This document shows, in pieces, positions 44,246-53,150 of a stretch of DNA of 64,000 bases (position 1 is the first letter of the stretch; each line of letters opens with the position of its first letter). Under the pieces are notes generated by a model. That model saw nothing but the letters and a program-made list of their open reading frames with translations. It did not search any database and was not told the origin of the DNA. Position numbers and translations under genes: made by a program. Origin of the DNA: Methylobacter sp015476545 (GTDB taxonomy: Bacteria; Pseudomonadota; Gammaproteobacteria; Methylococcales; Methylomonadaceae); the NCBI RefSeq assembly GCF_052162025.1, contig NZ_CP197401.1, positions 1,240,001 to 1,304,000 of the forward strand, in the 5' to 3' direction.

Positions 44246-44881
44246 TCAGCCAGCCAATGCCGGGAACAAGCCTTTCAGGCCGCTGGCGATAAATTCAACA
44301 GCCAGCGCCGAAAGAATCAGCCCCATTAGCCGTATGAATATGTTGATGCCGGTTTGGCTGATATGCCGGACCAGCCAGGGAGTCGTTCTCAGCACGATCC
44401 ATAAAATTATCATGACGGCAATGATATCCAGGCTCATGAACAAGTAATGATTGATATCGGTGCCCCGGTGCGAATACAGGATGACCGTGCTGATGGCGCC
44501 CGGCCCGGCCAGAAGCGGCATCGACAAAGGCACCACGGCAATGGATTGTTTGGCTTCGCCTTCTTTGGCTTCCTTTTTGGTGTGCACGGTTTCGCTGATT
44601 TTAGCCTGCAGCATGGAAAGCGCCATCAGCATCAGCAAAATGCCGCCGCTGACCCGGAATGAATTGAGGCTGATGCCGAAAAATCGAAGCAGGCCTTCGC
44701 CCAGAAAGAGCGCCAGCAGCAGAATCGTCGTGACCGTTATCACGACGGTTTTTTCGATGGTTCTGAGTTCGGTTTCCTTCGTGTTAGAGGTTAACGCGGC
44801 GATAATAGGAATCATGCCTATCGGATCGACCACGGCAAATAAGGCGACAAATATTTTTATATAATCCGTATATTCAAGCAT
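44246..44881 (-). CDS. MarC-family inner-membrane protein
   Basis: 211 residues with six membrane helices and the MarC pattern FVALFAVVDPIGMIPI, FRVSGGILLMLMALSML and MPLLAGPGAISTVI near the middle. MarC-like proteins are integral inner-membrane proteins of unknown transport role. I chose ATG 44881; a TTG at 44896 would add MPENI. It precedes CorA on the same strand, so the two may be co-transcribed. Confidence 0.88.
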   Translation of the reverse strand: MLEYTDYIKIFVALFAVVDPIGMIPIIAALTSNTKETELRTIEKTVVITVTTILLLALFLGEGLLRFFGISLNSFRVSGGILLMLMALSMLQAKISETVHTKKEAKEGEAKQSIAVVPLSMPLLAGPGAISTVILYSHRGTDINHYLFMSLDIIAVMIILWIVLRTTPWLVRHISQTGINIFIRLMGLILSALAVEFIASGLKGLFPALAG

Positions 44882-44973
44882 AATGTTTTCCGGCAATCGG
44901 AGCGAATCGAAGGATTCGACAGGCTACAAGCATAACTCTAAACCGATAATAGATCTCCAGGCAAAGATAAATA

Positions 44974-45459
44974 ATGACAGATTTATCGACACACTTACCG
45001 ATGCTGGGCTGGCGCGAATGGGTGGCGCTGCCAGAACTGAATATCGGACAGATCAAGGCTAAAATCGACACCGGCGCCCGTTCATCGGCCCTGCATGCTT
45101 TCACTATAGACCCTTATCGAAAAGGCGGGCAGCGCTGGGTCATGTTCGCCATTCATCCCAGTCAGCTCAGGACCGACGTGGTGATTGAATGTCATGCGCC
45201 GGTCAAAGACCGTCGCCTGGTTTCGGACTCGGGCGGGCATAAGCAGCTGCGCTACGTCATAGAGACCGAGCTTGTGCTGGGGTGTTCGCTGATCAGGGCC
45301 GAAATGACGCTGACCAATCGCGACAGTATGCGCTTTCGCATGCTGCTCGGGCGTACCGCGATGAACAGGCGCTTTGTTATCGACCCCAGTTCATCCTATC
45401 TGCAGGGAAAGCCGGAACTCTGCCGGGATGATCGCTTGCTGGAACTCGCTGATAAGTGA
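44974..45459 (+). CDS. Retropepsin-like putative ATP-dependent zinc protease (RimB-like)
   Basis: 161 residues with an aspartic-protease-type motif AKIDTGARSSALHA and the following LGRTAMNRRFVIDP, the family labelled 'ATP-dependent zinc protease' although the DTGA motif looks retropepsin-like. In Pseudomonas such a protein (RimB) works with RimK, which adds glutamates to ribosomal protein S6; no rimK gene is in the window. It is full length for the family. Confidence 0.85.
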   Translation: MTDLSTHLPMLGWREWVALPELNIGQIKAKIDTGARSSALHAFTIDPYRKGGQRWVMFAIHPSQLRTDVVIECHAPVKDRRLVSDSGGHKQLRYVIETELVLGCSLIRAEMTLTNRDSMRFRMLLGRTAMNRRFVIDPSSSYLQGKPELCRDDRLLELADK

Positions 45460-45476
45460 CCGGTATGGCGATAGCG

Positions 45477-45617
45477 ACCATGGAGGTCCTTGGCGGTGAT
45501 CTTATTGTGATAGCCAGCGGCTGCATTCAAGATGATGTGGGCCCGATGCACCAAACTATGCGGCAGTTGCCGGCTGAGAACTATGGCTTCCGGTGTCGAT
45601 TGTTGGCCTGTTGTCAA
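45477..45617 (-). pseudogene. Remnant of an IS630-type transposase N-terminus
   Basis: On the minus strand a frame reads VLSRQLPHSLVHRAHIILNA then AAGYHNKITAKDLHG, which matches the N-terminal HTH region of IS630-type transposases (usually RxLPHALVxRARIVLxxAxG). The rest of the transposase is absent and the frame runs into the stop of the retropepsin-like gene. Different from the complete element at 27247. Confidence is moderate as only about 45 residues are recognisable. Confidence 0.5.
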
Positions 45618-45728
45618 AATGAAGGGTATTTTTAATGAGTTGATCAAAATCATTATAAATTTTATCCAGTCCGTCATTATTACGATTCATGCCCTGTCGC
45701 TCAGGCTTCTTTAAATTTAGGAGGCGCT

Positions 45729-46178
45729 ATGTCAGTAGGAACAATTTGTAATCGTGAAGTGGTCATCACTGAAAAGGAGTCCTCTGTCTCGGAGGCCGCA
45801 AAGCTTATGCGCGAGTATCATGTCGGTAATGTGATCGTCGCCGAAAACCGTAACGGCTTGAATTATCCGATAGGCATGGTAACCGACAGGGATATCGTGA
45901 TTAAGCTCATCGCCAAGGATATCGATATCGATGCCGTTGATGTCGGCATCATTATGGCTGAAGATCTTGTCGTGGCCAGAGAGAATGACGATCTGATCGA
46001 CACTGTCAAAAAAATGTGCAGCAAAGGCATTCGGCGTCTGCCTGTGGTTGATGCGGGGGGCGCCCTGATCGGTATTTTGGCCATGGACGATCTTATCGAT
46101 CTGTTTGCCGAGCAATTGAGGGATCTGGCCGGCTTGATCAGAAAAGAATTGCTTTGTGAAAAAAATCTCAGACCATAA
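45729..46178 (+). CDS. CBS-domain protein
   Basis: 149 residues made of two CBS domains (about 5-62 and 75-132): SVGTICNREVVITEKESSV, GMVTDRDIVIKLIAKDIDID and KGIRRLPVVDAGGALIGILAMDDLIDLFAE. CBS pairs bind adenosyl ligands and often regulate other proteins. A strong ribosome site TTTAGGAGGCG precedes ATG 45729. No catalytic domain is attached, so it is a stand-alone regulator of unknown target. Confidence 0.9.
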   Translation: MSVGTICNREVVITEKESSVSEAAKLMREYHVGNVIVAENRNGLNYPIGMVTDRDIVIKLIAKDIDIDAVDVGIIMAEDLVVARENDDLIDTVKKMCSKGIRRLPVVDAGGALIGILAMDDLIDLFAEQLRDLAGLIRKELLCEKNLRP

Positions 46179-46181
46179 CTA

Positions 46182-47597
46182 TTATTTTCGTGTCAGGCGT
46201 TTTTGCAGCCAGTCATCGATAACGGACAGGATATGCTCGCGCAACGGCGGGGACGAAAAAAGCTGCTCGTGGTGGCTGATGCCGGCTAGCAGGACGAGCC
46301 GGTTGTCAGGATGATTCGATCGTGCAGCGGCTGCGAAATCAATGCTCCCCCAAGCCGGCGTAATGGGATCGTTTTCGGAATAAATAAGCAGGTAAGGGGC
46401 GTCGAATCGATCCATTTGGTGCCTGAACTGGATAATTTCCTTTTCAATCGCCAGCACATAACGGAGCACGGACTGCCGTATTATGTATTTATCATTCTTC
46501 AGTTTTTGTTTTTCCTCTTCAGAATCAGTCAGATAATCCCTTACCCAATCCGGCGCGGTCGGTGAAAACAGGTTGCGCATGCCCGGCAGTGAAAATAATT
46601 CAATTATGCCATCTTGCAGCGGCACGCTGATCAAGGCCAGCAGCTGGTTGAACAGCATGAGAGGCAACGCCTCATCCTGCGGATTCAGAAAATGTTCATG
46701 CGTATGAAAAGTAAACCGGACTATCGGGTTTTGGAACCAGCCGCGCCAGCCGGGTACTTCGGTTACAGAAAAGGCCGGGGCGCTGAGCACAACGCCTTTC
46801 ACTCGATCCCTTAATGCCTTGTTTTCAGCTTGCAGCAGATAGGATGAGACAACCAGCGAGCTCATGCTGTGGGACAAAATAAATATGGGCAGCGGTTTAT
46901 CACCAGGGACGGTGTGTATGCCGCAGGCCAGTCGGGAACTGGCGCGGCGATCGCCAGGGATGGCGTGTATGCCGCAAGCCAGCCGGGAACTGGCGCGGCA
47001 ATCGCCAGGGATGGTGTGTATGCCGCAGGTCAGTCGGGAACTGGCGCGGCTATGGCATTGATCGGACAGGTAATGCAGAGCAGATGCCAGATCGTTGCGC
47101 ATGGGTTGCAGGTCCCGGAATTGGGCCTGCTCGAGATAGGCATGACTGGCATCATAAGCCGCCGCACCGGCAGTGATACTTTCATGGGCTTGTGATAATA
47201 CCGGATTGCTCAGCCCGTGAGCCGTCAGGTCCAGGCCAACTACTATAAAACGGTCGGCGAAGTGTTCGGCTATACGCCCATAGCGGCCGATATGTTCATT
47301 CATGCCGTGCACGATCAGCAGGCAGCCTTGAGCGGCATCCGGCGCGGCCGGTCTCAGGATCTGCATGCTCCGCCAGGCATCATTTCCCTCCACCTTCAGG
47401 TAGACTGGTTGCCCCCAGAAAGGATAAGGCGCCGTGACTGTCTGCTGGCGCGAGCAGGCGCACAACAACAGGCATATTGAGAGACAAAAAAGGGCTTGTA
47501 GGTTGGGTTGGCAAACCCAGCATGGGGAGCCTCGAATGCTGGGTTTACCAACCCCGCCTACAGTTGATATAGCCGCCTTAAGAATGTATCTGCGCAT
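46182..47597 (-). CDS. Alpha/beta hydrolase (lysophospholipase-like) lipoprotein with in-frame repeats
   Basis: 471 residues. Catalytic triad: nucleophile in ILSHSMSSLV, Asp in YSENDPITP and His in AGISHHEQLF. The DLTAHGLSNP and HGMNEHIGRYGRI motifs fit monoglyceride-lipase-like enzymes. The lipobox LLCAC in LFCLSICLLLCACSRQQ implies a lipoprotein. About 24 codons (STVGGVGKPSIRG to CQPNLQ) read through a palindromic repeat at 47495-47563 that splits the signal peptide; without them the N-terminus would read MRRYILKAAI-ALFCLSICLL. Further on, three 17-residue units (RASSRLACGIHTIPGD-like) encoded by 46914-47066 sit just before the nucleophile elbow. ATG 47597 is only 7 bp after the YbhB gene. 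Function after the insertions is uncertain. Confidence 0.85.
   Translation of the reverse strand: MRRYILKAAISTVGGVGKPSIRGSPCWVCQPNLQALFCLSICLLLCACSRQQTVTAPYPFWGQPVYLKVEGNDAWRSMQILRPAAPDAAQGCLLIVHGMNEHIGRYGRIAEHFADRFIVVGLDLTAHGLSNPVLSQAHESITAGAAAYDASHAYLEQAQFRDLQPMRNDLASALHYLSDQCHSRASSRLTCGIHTIPGDCRASSRLACGIHAIPGDRRASSRLACGIHTVPGDKPLPIFILSHSMSSLVVSSYLLQAENKALRDRVKGVVLSAPAFSVTEVPGWRGWFQNPIVRFTFHTHEHFLNPQDEALPLMLFNQLLALISVPLQDGIIELFSLPGMRNLFSPTAPDWVRDYLTDSEEEKQKLKNDKYIIRQSVLRYVLAIEKEIIQFRHQMDRFDAPYLLIYSENDPITPAWGSIDFAAAARSNHPDNRLVLLAGISHHEQLFSSPPLREHILSVIDDWLQKRLTRK
46914..47066. repeat. Three tandem 51-bp units inside a hydrolase gene
   Basis: Units start near 46914, 46965 and 47016 (period 51 bp exactly) and are over 90% alike by eye; a partial copy trails off. 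Each contains a short palindrome related to GGCGATCGCC. The period is a multiple of three, so the hydrolase frame stays open and gains 17 residues per unit. Confidence 0.85.
47495..47563. repeat. 69-bp palindromic element inside a signal peptide
   Basis: Left arm CTTGTAGGTTGGGTTGGCAA and onwards (47495-47523) is the inverted copy of 47535-47563. The element is 69 bp, or 23 codons, and lies entirely within the predicted signal-peptide coding region of the alpha/beta hydrolase, leaving the frame open. Such palindromes are typical of extragenic repeats; here it is intragenic. Confidence 0.8.
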
Positions 47598-47604
47598 CAG
47601 TTTA

Positions 47605-48171
47605 TTAACGCTGATAAGTACCGATCAATTCCGTCTGGCCGATGATATGACTGGCCATCGCCTTCTCAAGCTGGGCTTTGTCAGGCCAATGCATATCCGG
47701 CAGTTCTATATCCAGGGCATACAGCTTATGAAAATAACGGTGCCGGCCTTTGGGCGGGCAAGGTCCGCCGTAACCGGTGCGTTTCCAGTCGTTCTTGCCT
47801 TGCAGCGTGCCGGTCGGCAAGGCGCTTGGAGCGACACCTTGCGGCAATTCGGAAGCTGTCGGCGGGATGTTGTAAAGCACCCAGTGAACCCAGGTCATTT
47901 TAGGCGCGGCCGGGTCGGGCGCATCGGGGTCGTCGATGATTAATGCTAGCGACTTTGTGTTTGGCGGAATGTCCGACCAGGCCAGTGCCGGTGAAACATC
48001 AGCGCCATCGCATGTAGATTGCTTGGGGATTTCGCCCTGATGGTTAAAATCGGGAGACTTCAGCGTCATGGTCATGGACTGTCCTCCTTCAGCCGGAAAG
48101 GCCGGAATGGTATAAAAACAGCAAGCCAAAAAAATCGAGCTTATAGAGACGGCTCTATTGATCGCCTTCAT
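47605..48171 (-). CDS. YbhB/YbcL Raf-kinase-inhibitor-like protein, exported
   Basis: 188 residues with a signal peptide (RAVSISSIFLACCFYTIPAF, cleavage near FPA) and the family pattern TMTLKSPDFNHQGEIPKQST, PALAWSDIPPNTKSLALIIDDPDAP, WVHWVLYNIPP, GYGGPCPPKGRHRYFHKLYALD. The ligand-binding fold is complete. Bacterial members are small-ligand binding proteins of unclear role. It is the first gene of an operon with the alpha/beta hydrolase (7 bp gap). Confidence 0.9.
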   Translation of the reverse strand: MKAINRAVSISSIFLACCFYTIPAFPAEGGQSMTMTLKSPDFNHQGEIPKQSTCDGADVSPALAWSDIPPNTKSLALIIDDPDAPDPAAPKMTWVHWVLYNIPPTASELPQGVAPSALPTGTLQGKNDWKRTGYGGPCPPKGRHRYFHKLYALDIELPDMHWPDKAQLEKAMASHIIGQTELIGTYQR

Positions 48172-48341
48172 GGGTCACCTCGTTTTCTGTTGATGGCATA
48201 GTATCGGCGGCGCTGTTCAAATGCCGCCATGAGACGAATCAATAAACTCGCCATTTCAGGTTGGCGGCAACTCTAGGAAGATCTGGTACTCTTAAGGTCA
48301 TCTACAAATTTTTTGCCATACTAAAACGGCAGAGGTATAGC

Positions 48342-49961
48342 ATGAACAATGAATCAGACGAAAAGCGTCATGAGCCAACCAGGGAAGGAGATGCCCTTCA
48401 TCCGCCGCTGATCCAGTCATTATGCAAGGCCGATGCCTATCCGCATGCAGTTGCTTCGGTCAGGCTGGTTGAAACGCATATTTCCTGGTTATTGCTGACA
48501 GGAGACTATGTGTACAAAGTCAAAAAACCGGTTGATTTCGGTTTTCTGGATTTTTCAACACTGGAGCGGCGGCGATTTTGCTGTGAGGAGGAGATAAGGC
48601 TTAATCGCCGCCTGGCGCCGGAACTGTATCTCGATGTTGTTGCTATAACAGGAACGCCGGAGCATCCGCAGCTGGCCGGCACAGGCCAGGCCTTCGAATA
48701 TGCCGTCAGGATGGTGCAGTTTCCTGCCGGGCAACTGCTGAGCGAGCGGGCTGCGGACGGGAGGCTCAAGGCCGATGAGATCGATCAGACAGCCCGGCTG
48801 ATTGCCGAGTTTCATGAATCCGTTGAACGGGCAGATGAAGACTCCGCTTATGGCGACAGTGAGGTGATTCAAAAATGGTTTCTGGAGAACCTCGACACGG
48901 TCAAGCCGTTGCTGACCGATGAGCGACAATTGCGCCAGCTTGAATTGATCCTGGCATGGGGCGATGCGCAATGGCGCTGCAAGGCCAGCCTGATGCAAGT
49001 GCGCAAGCGGCAGGGTTATGTGCGCGAATGCCACGGCGATCTGCACCTGAACAATATTACCCTGATCGACGGCAAGGTCACGCCGTTCGATTGCATTGAG
49101 TTCAATCCGACACTGCGCTGGATCGACGTCATGAGCGAGATAGCCTTTTTGTTCATTGATCTGCTGCATGCCGGGCATGAACGTCTGGCTTATCGTTTTC
49201 TCAATCATTATCTGCATTACACGGGCGATTATTCCGGCCTGGCGCTGTTGCGTTACTATCTGGTCTATCGCGCCATGGTGCGCGCTAAAGTGACGATGCT
49301 GCGGATGGCGCAGCAGCGCAATGATGAGGCCGTTTGCCTGCAGGCACGCGCCGAGTATGCCGTTTATGCGGATCTGGCCGAGCGCTTTACTAAAGAGGGC
49401 AAGGCCGCATTGATCATTACCCATGGCTATTCCGGATCGGGAAAGTCCACGCTGGCCAGCCAGTTGGTTGAGCGGCTGGGCGCGATACAGATCCGTTCCG
49501 ATATCGAGCGCAAGAGGCTGTTCGGTTACCGGATGCTGGAGGCGACTGATAGCGGCGTCGATCAGGGCCTTTATACGCAAGAGGCGGGGCGCCGGACTTT
49601 CCAGCGTCTGTCCGAACTGGCTAAAGCCGTGATCGAAGCGGGCTTTACGGTGATTGTCGACGCGACCTTTATCCAAGCTTCACTGCGTGAGCAATTTCGA
49701 AATCTGGCAAGTGATTGCGGCGTACCATTTCTGATTATTGATTTTAAAGCCTCCGAGCAGGAATTATACAGGCGCATAGAACAGCGGCGGCAATTGATGA
49801 ATGACGCGTCCGAAGCGACTTTGGACGTGCTGAAAAAGCAGCTTGTGTCGGCGCAGCCGCTGTCTGCCGATGAACTGAATTGCACGATAACCGTGGATAC
49901 CGAGATGAGTAATGCGCTGGATCAGCTATTTGATGAGGTAAATAACATTCTGCCGCCTTGA
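48342..49961 (+). CDS. Fused aminoglycoside-phosphotransferase-like and AAA/ATP-binding protein
   Basis: 539 residues. The N-terminal half (about 20-340) has a kinase-like fold with CHGDLHLNNI and FDCIEFNPTLRWIDVMSEI; the C-terminal half (about 355-539) carries a P-loop ATPase with Walker A THGYSGSGKSTLASQ and a following VIVDATFIQ. This bifunctional arrangement is widespread in proteobacteria; no substrate is established. ATG 48342 follows AGAGG; an earlier in-frame start at 48261 lacks one. Confidence 0.88.
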   Translation: MNNESDEKRHEPTREGDALHPPLIQSLCKADAYPHAVASVRLVETHISWLLLTGDYVYKVKKPVDFGFLDFSTLERRRFCCEEEIRLNRRLAPELYLDVVAITGTPEHPQLAGTGQAFEYAVRMVQFPAGQLLSERAADGRLKADEIDQTARLIAEFHESVERADEDSAYGDSEVIQKWFLENLDTVKPLLTDERQLRQLELILAWGDAQWRCKASLMQVRKRQGYVRECHGDLHLNNITLIDGKVTPFDCIEFNPTLRWIDVMSEIAFLFIDLLHAGHERLAYRFLNHYLHYTGDYSGLALLRYYLVYRAMVRAKVTMLRMAQQRNDEAVCLQARAEYAVYADLAERFTKEGKAALIITHGYSGSGKSTLASQLVERLGAIQIRSDIERKRLFGYRMLEATDSGVDQGLYTQEAGRRTFQRLSELAKAVIEAGFTVIVDATFIQASLREQFRNLASDCGVPFLIIDFKASEQELYRRIEQRRQLMNDASEATLDVLKKQLVSAQPLSADELNCTITVDTEMSNALDQLFDEVNNILPP

Positions 49962-50094
49962 TGGCGGCCGAGCATACATCGGGTTGGGCGATAGGTATCC
50001 TTTTAAGCATCTCATCCCCAAAATCATCATAGGTCTAATGGTTTATTGGATGTAGAATAAAGCTAATAACTATTATAAAAATGCGTCGTTATTT

Positions 50095-51195
50095 ATGACA
50101 ACCCAACCCCCATTTGTGAATTCAAGTTTCTTTCGAGACGGTTTCAAGCGTTTTCTGCCCAATTCTCAAGCAATTGCGTTGGCAGTTATTTTAATCGTCA
50201 GCTTTGTGCTGATTTATTCATTATCCGGTTTGTTGATGCCGGTTTTCGCTTCCATTGTATTGGCTTACTTGCTTGAAGGACTGGTCAGTAAGGCTGAGAG
50301 TATGCATGTGCCGCGGCTGCCGGCGGTCTATCTGGTGTTTTCCGGATTCATGGCATGTTTGGGATTTTTGCTGTTCTATTTGATGCCGATAGTGTCACAG
50401 CAGGCCGTAGAGCTTGTTCAGCATATTCCACTGATCATCAACCAGGTGCAGGATGGCATCATGCGCCTGCCTGAAAGGTATCCGCAATTCATTTCGGAAC
50501 ATAGAGTCAGGGAAATGATGCTTGTCGTTCAGCGGGAACTGTTGACGTATGGTCAGAATATGCTGTCGATGTCGGCCGCGTCTGTGATGAGTCTGGTCAG
50601 TGCCATGGTTTATCTGTTTCTGGTGCCGCTAATGGTTTTTTTCTTTTTAAAGGATAAAAAAGTGCTGGTGGACTGGCTATTGCAGTTCATGCCCAGGGAT
50701 CGGCATTTAACCGAGAGCGTATGGCAGGAGGTCGACATACAGATAGGCAATTATATACGTGGAAAATTTGCCGAAGTTTTTATTCTGTGGTCGGCCAGTT
50801 ATGTTACGTTTTCTACGATGGGCCTGAATTACGCCATGTTGCTGGCTGTGCTGATGGGCTTGTCGGTCATTATTCCGTATGTAGGCGCTACGCTGGTGAC
50901 TTTTCCGGTCTTGGGCGTGGCTTACTTTCAATGGGGACTGGCTGGCGATGACTTTATGTATGTCGTGGTAGTCTATTCAGTCATTCAGGCATTGGATGGC
51001 GTGTTTCTTGTGCCGTTCTTATTTTCCGAAGCGGTTAATTTACATCCGATAGCGATTATCGTGGCGATCCTGTTTTTTGGCGGCTTATGGGGGTTTTGGG
51101 GCGTATTTTTCGCAATTCCGCTGGCCACAGTCGTTAAAGCCGTGCTGACGGCCTGGCCGCGCCTTGGCGATAACAGCGACAATAACGTTTACTAA
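50095..51195 (+). CDS. AI-2E-type transporter (TqsA/PerM family)
   Basis: 366 residues with about eight membrane helices and the family pattern GLLMPVFASIVLAYLLEGLV, EVFILWSASYVTFSTMGLNYAMLLAVLMGLSVIIPYVG and the C-terminal HPIAIIVAILFFGGLWGFWGVFFAIPLATV. Members export autoinducer-2 or other small solutes or act as putative permeases; no specific substrate can be inferred here. It is followed by the terminator at 51202. Confidence 0.9.
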   Translation: MTTQPPFVNSSFFRDGFKRFLPNSQAIALAVILIVSFVLIYSLSGLLMPVFASIVLAYLLEGLVSKAESMHVPRLPAVYLVFSGFMACLGFLLFYLMPIVSQQAVELVQHIPLIINQVQDGIMRLPERYPQFISEHRVREMMLVVQRELLTYGQNMLSMSAASVMSLVSAMVYLFLVPLMVFFFLKDKKVLVDWLLQFMPRDRHLTESVWQEVDIQIGNYIRGKFAEVFILWSASYVTFSTMGLNYAMLLAVLMGLSVIIPYVGATLVTFPVLGVAYFQWGLAGDDFMYVVVVYSVIQALDGVFLVPFLFSEAVNLHPIAIIVAILFFGGLWGFWGVFFAIPLATVVKAVLTAWPRLGDNSDNNVY

Positions 51196-51201
51196 AATTC
51201 A

Positions 51202-51235
51202 GGATCAAGGCGAATTTATTCATTCGCCTTGATCC
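51202..51235. terminator. Perfect 14-bp hairpin between convergent genes
   Basis: GGATCAAGGCGAAT (51202-51215) pairs exactly with ATTCGCCTTGATCC (51222-51235) around TTATTC. It lies between the AI-2E-type gene and the PhoH gene, so probably terminates both. It also resembles the small palindromes in this genome (compare GCGAATTCATTCGC at 13414-13427). Confidence 0.7.
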
Positions 51236-51247
51236 CTTCTGCCGGCT

Positions 51248-52663
51248 TTACAATATATCCGATGCGTAATCGGCCAGGCGCGAGCGTTCGCCCCGGCGCA
51301 GGGTGATGTGCGCACCATGCGGCCAGGTTTTGAAGCGGTCCACCACATAAGTTAATCCGGACGTGGTCGCGGTTAAGTAGGGCGTATCTATTTGTCCAAG
51401 ATTGCCGACACAGACAATTTTTGTGCCGGGGCCTGCGCGCGTTATAAGGGTTTTCATCTGCTTGGAGGTCAGGTTCTGCGCCTCGTCTATAATCAGGAAG
51501 CGGTTCAGGAATGTTCGGCCGCGCATGAAGTTTAGCGATCTGATCTTGACCCGGTTCATGATCATATTCGTGGATGCGCCTTGTTCCCATTCGGTTTGCC
51601 CGGAGCGGCTGCCGAGCAGTTCAAGGTTATCGATCAATGCCCCCATCCACGGCGCCATTTTTTCTTCTTCGGTGCCGGGCAGGAAGCCGATATCTTCGCC
51701 GACCGGAATGGTTTCGCGCGTCATAACGATTTCATGATAGGCTTTGTGCTCTATGGTCATGGTCAGGCCCGCGGCTAAAGCCAGTAAGGTTTTACCGGTG
51801 CCTGCCGTGCCCAACAAGGTGACAAAATCGATGTCCGGGTCCAGCAATACATTAAGGGCGAAGTTCTGTTCGCGGTTTCTTGCCGTAATGCCCCAGACAT
51901 TATTGTGTTTGGAGCGATAGTCTCTCGCCAGTTCCAATACGGCCACCTGACCTTCCACGGATCTGACGATGGCTTCAAAATTGGATTCATCTTCTATATA
52001 TAAGTACTGATTGGGGTACCATTCGGCGACCAGCGGATTTTCCAGTTTATAAAAAGTGCGGTCTTTTTCCTGCCAGGATTCCATTTTCGCGCCATGCTTT
52101 TCCCAGAAATTGCTGTCCAGTGCTTTGACGCCGCTGTATAACAGGTCGATGTCTTCCAGCGTTTGGTCGTTATGGTAATCCTCGGCGGGCAGTTCCAAAG
52201 TCGCTGCCTTGATGCGCATATTGATGTCTTTGGAGACCAGAATGACTTTGGTGTCGGGCAATTCTCTTTTGAGCGCCAAAACAATACGCAGGATAGAGTT
52301 ATCGGCGATATTGCCGGGCATGCTGTCCGGCAACAGTGCCGTCATGGCGCTGGTTTGGAAATACAGGCGTCCTTGGCTTTCAACGCCTTCCGCCAAGCCA
52401 TGTTCTATGCGCGATAAGGGCAGGCCGTCATTGATAGTTTGCGGGCTGGCATCGCGGATCAGTTCATCCAGGAAGCGGCTGACCTGTCTGACGTTGCGGG
52501 CAACTTCGGTCAGGCCTTTTTTGGAATGATCCAGTTCTTCCAGTACAATCATCGGGATAAAAATGTCGTGTTCCTGAAAGCGAAAGATAGCGGTCGGATC
52601 GTGCATCAGCACATTGGTATCTAAAACAAATAACTTTTTGTCCGGCGATGTTTGAATGTTCAT
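51248..52663 (-). CDS. PIN-PhoH fusion protein
   Basis: 471 residues: an N-terminal PIN nuclease domain (LFVLDTNVLMHDPTAIF near residue 10, then PMIVLEELDH) and a C-terminal PhoH-type P-loop ATPase (LLGTAGTGKTLLALAAG; Walker B FLIIDEAQNLT). This PhoH2-like arrangement is linked to RNA binding and unwinding. ATG 52663 follows AGGAAA and overlaps the stop of bcp by ATGA, so the two are translationally coupled; an upstream in-frame start at 52738 is inside bcp and unlikely. Confidence 0.92.
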   Translation of the reverse strand: MNIQTSPDKKLFVLDTNVLMHDPTAIFRFQEHDIFIPMIVLEELDHSKKGLTEVARNVRQVSRFLDELIRDASPQTINDGLPLSRIEHGLAEGVESQGRLYFQTSAMTALLPDSMPGNIADNSILRIVLALKRELPDTKVILVSKDINMRIKAATLELPAEDYHNDQTLEDIDLLYSGVKALDSNFWEKHGAKMESWQEKDRTFYKLENPLVAEWYPNQYLYIEDESNFEAIVRSVEGQVAVLELARDYRSKHNNVWGITARNREQNFALNVLLDPDIDFVTLLGTAGTGKTLLALAAGLTMTIEHKAYHEIVMTRETIPVGEDIGFLPGTEEEKMAPWMGALIDNLELLGSRSGQTEWEQGASTNMIMNRVKIRSLNFMRGRTFLNRFLIIDEAQNLTSKQMKTLITRAGPGTKIVCVGNLGQIDTPYLTATTSGLTYVVDRFKTWPHGAHITLRRGERSRLADYASDIL

Positions 52664-53142
52664 TGCTGATTTCCTGTGAGTTCCATCAATGCTTGCAACA
52701 CTTCTTCTATGTGTGTTTTGACTTTTACTTTGCGCCATTCACGGGCAAGCAGTCCTTGCGGATCGATAAGGAAAGTACTGCGTTCGATGCCGCGGACCTC
52801 CTTGCCGTAAAGGGTTTTCATTTTTATGACATCAAACAATCGGCAAAGTGCTTCATCTTGATCCGATAGCAGGTCAAAAGGGAATGCCTGCTTACATTTA
52901 AAACCCTCGTGGACGCGGAGGGTGTCGCGCGATACGCCTACTACGACCGCATTGAAGGCATTGAATTTTTGGATATTGTCGCGGAAATGCTGGCCTTCCT
53001 GTGTGCAGCCCGGCGTGTTGTCTTTGGGGTAAAAATAAAGGACAACATAGTTGCCGCGATAGTCCGATAATTTGAAAGTTTTTCCGCCGGTAGACGGAAC
53101 CTCAAAATCAGGCACAGGATGGCCTATGCTGAGTGTCGTCAT
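52660..53142 (-). CDS. bcp: Thioredoxin-dependent peroxiredoxin Bcp
   Basis: 160 residues, normal Bcp length. Peroxidatic cysteine motif KDNTPGCTQEGQHF and LSDYRGNYVVLYFYP are typical. It reduces hydroperoxides with thioredoxin. It sits between the gcvR-like gene (8 bp upstream) and the PIN-PhoH gene (overlap), an order seen in other gammaproteobacteria for gcvR-bcp. Confidence 0.95.
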   Translation of the reverse strand: MTTLSIGHPVPDFEVPSTGGKTFKLSDYRGNYVVLYFYPKDNTPGCTQEGQHFRDNIQKFNAFNAVVVGVSRDTLRVHEGFKCKQAFPFDLLSDQDEALCRLFDVIKMKTLYGKEVRGIERSTFLIDPQGLLAREWRKVKVKTHIEEVLQALMELTGNQQ

Positions 53143-53150
53143 TTCAGGGC

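Noticed and set aside
46914..47066. A CRISPR array or HIP1-type repeat
   Set aside because: The three units are contiguous with no spacers, so not CRISPR; the palindrome occurs only in this array, so the cyanobacterial HIP1 label is not warranted.
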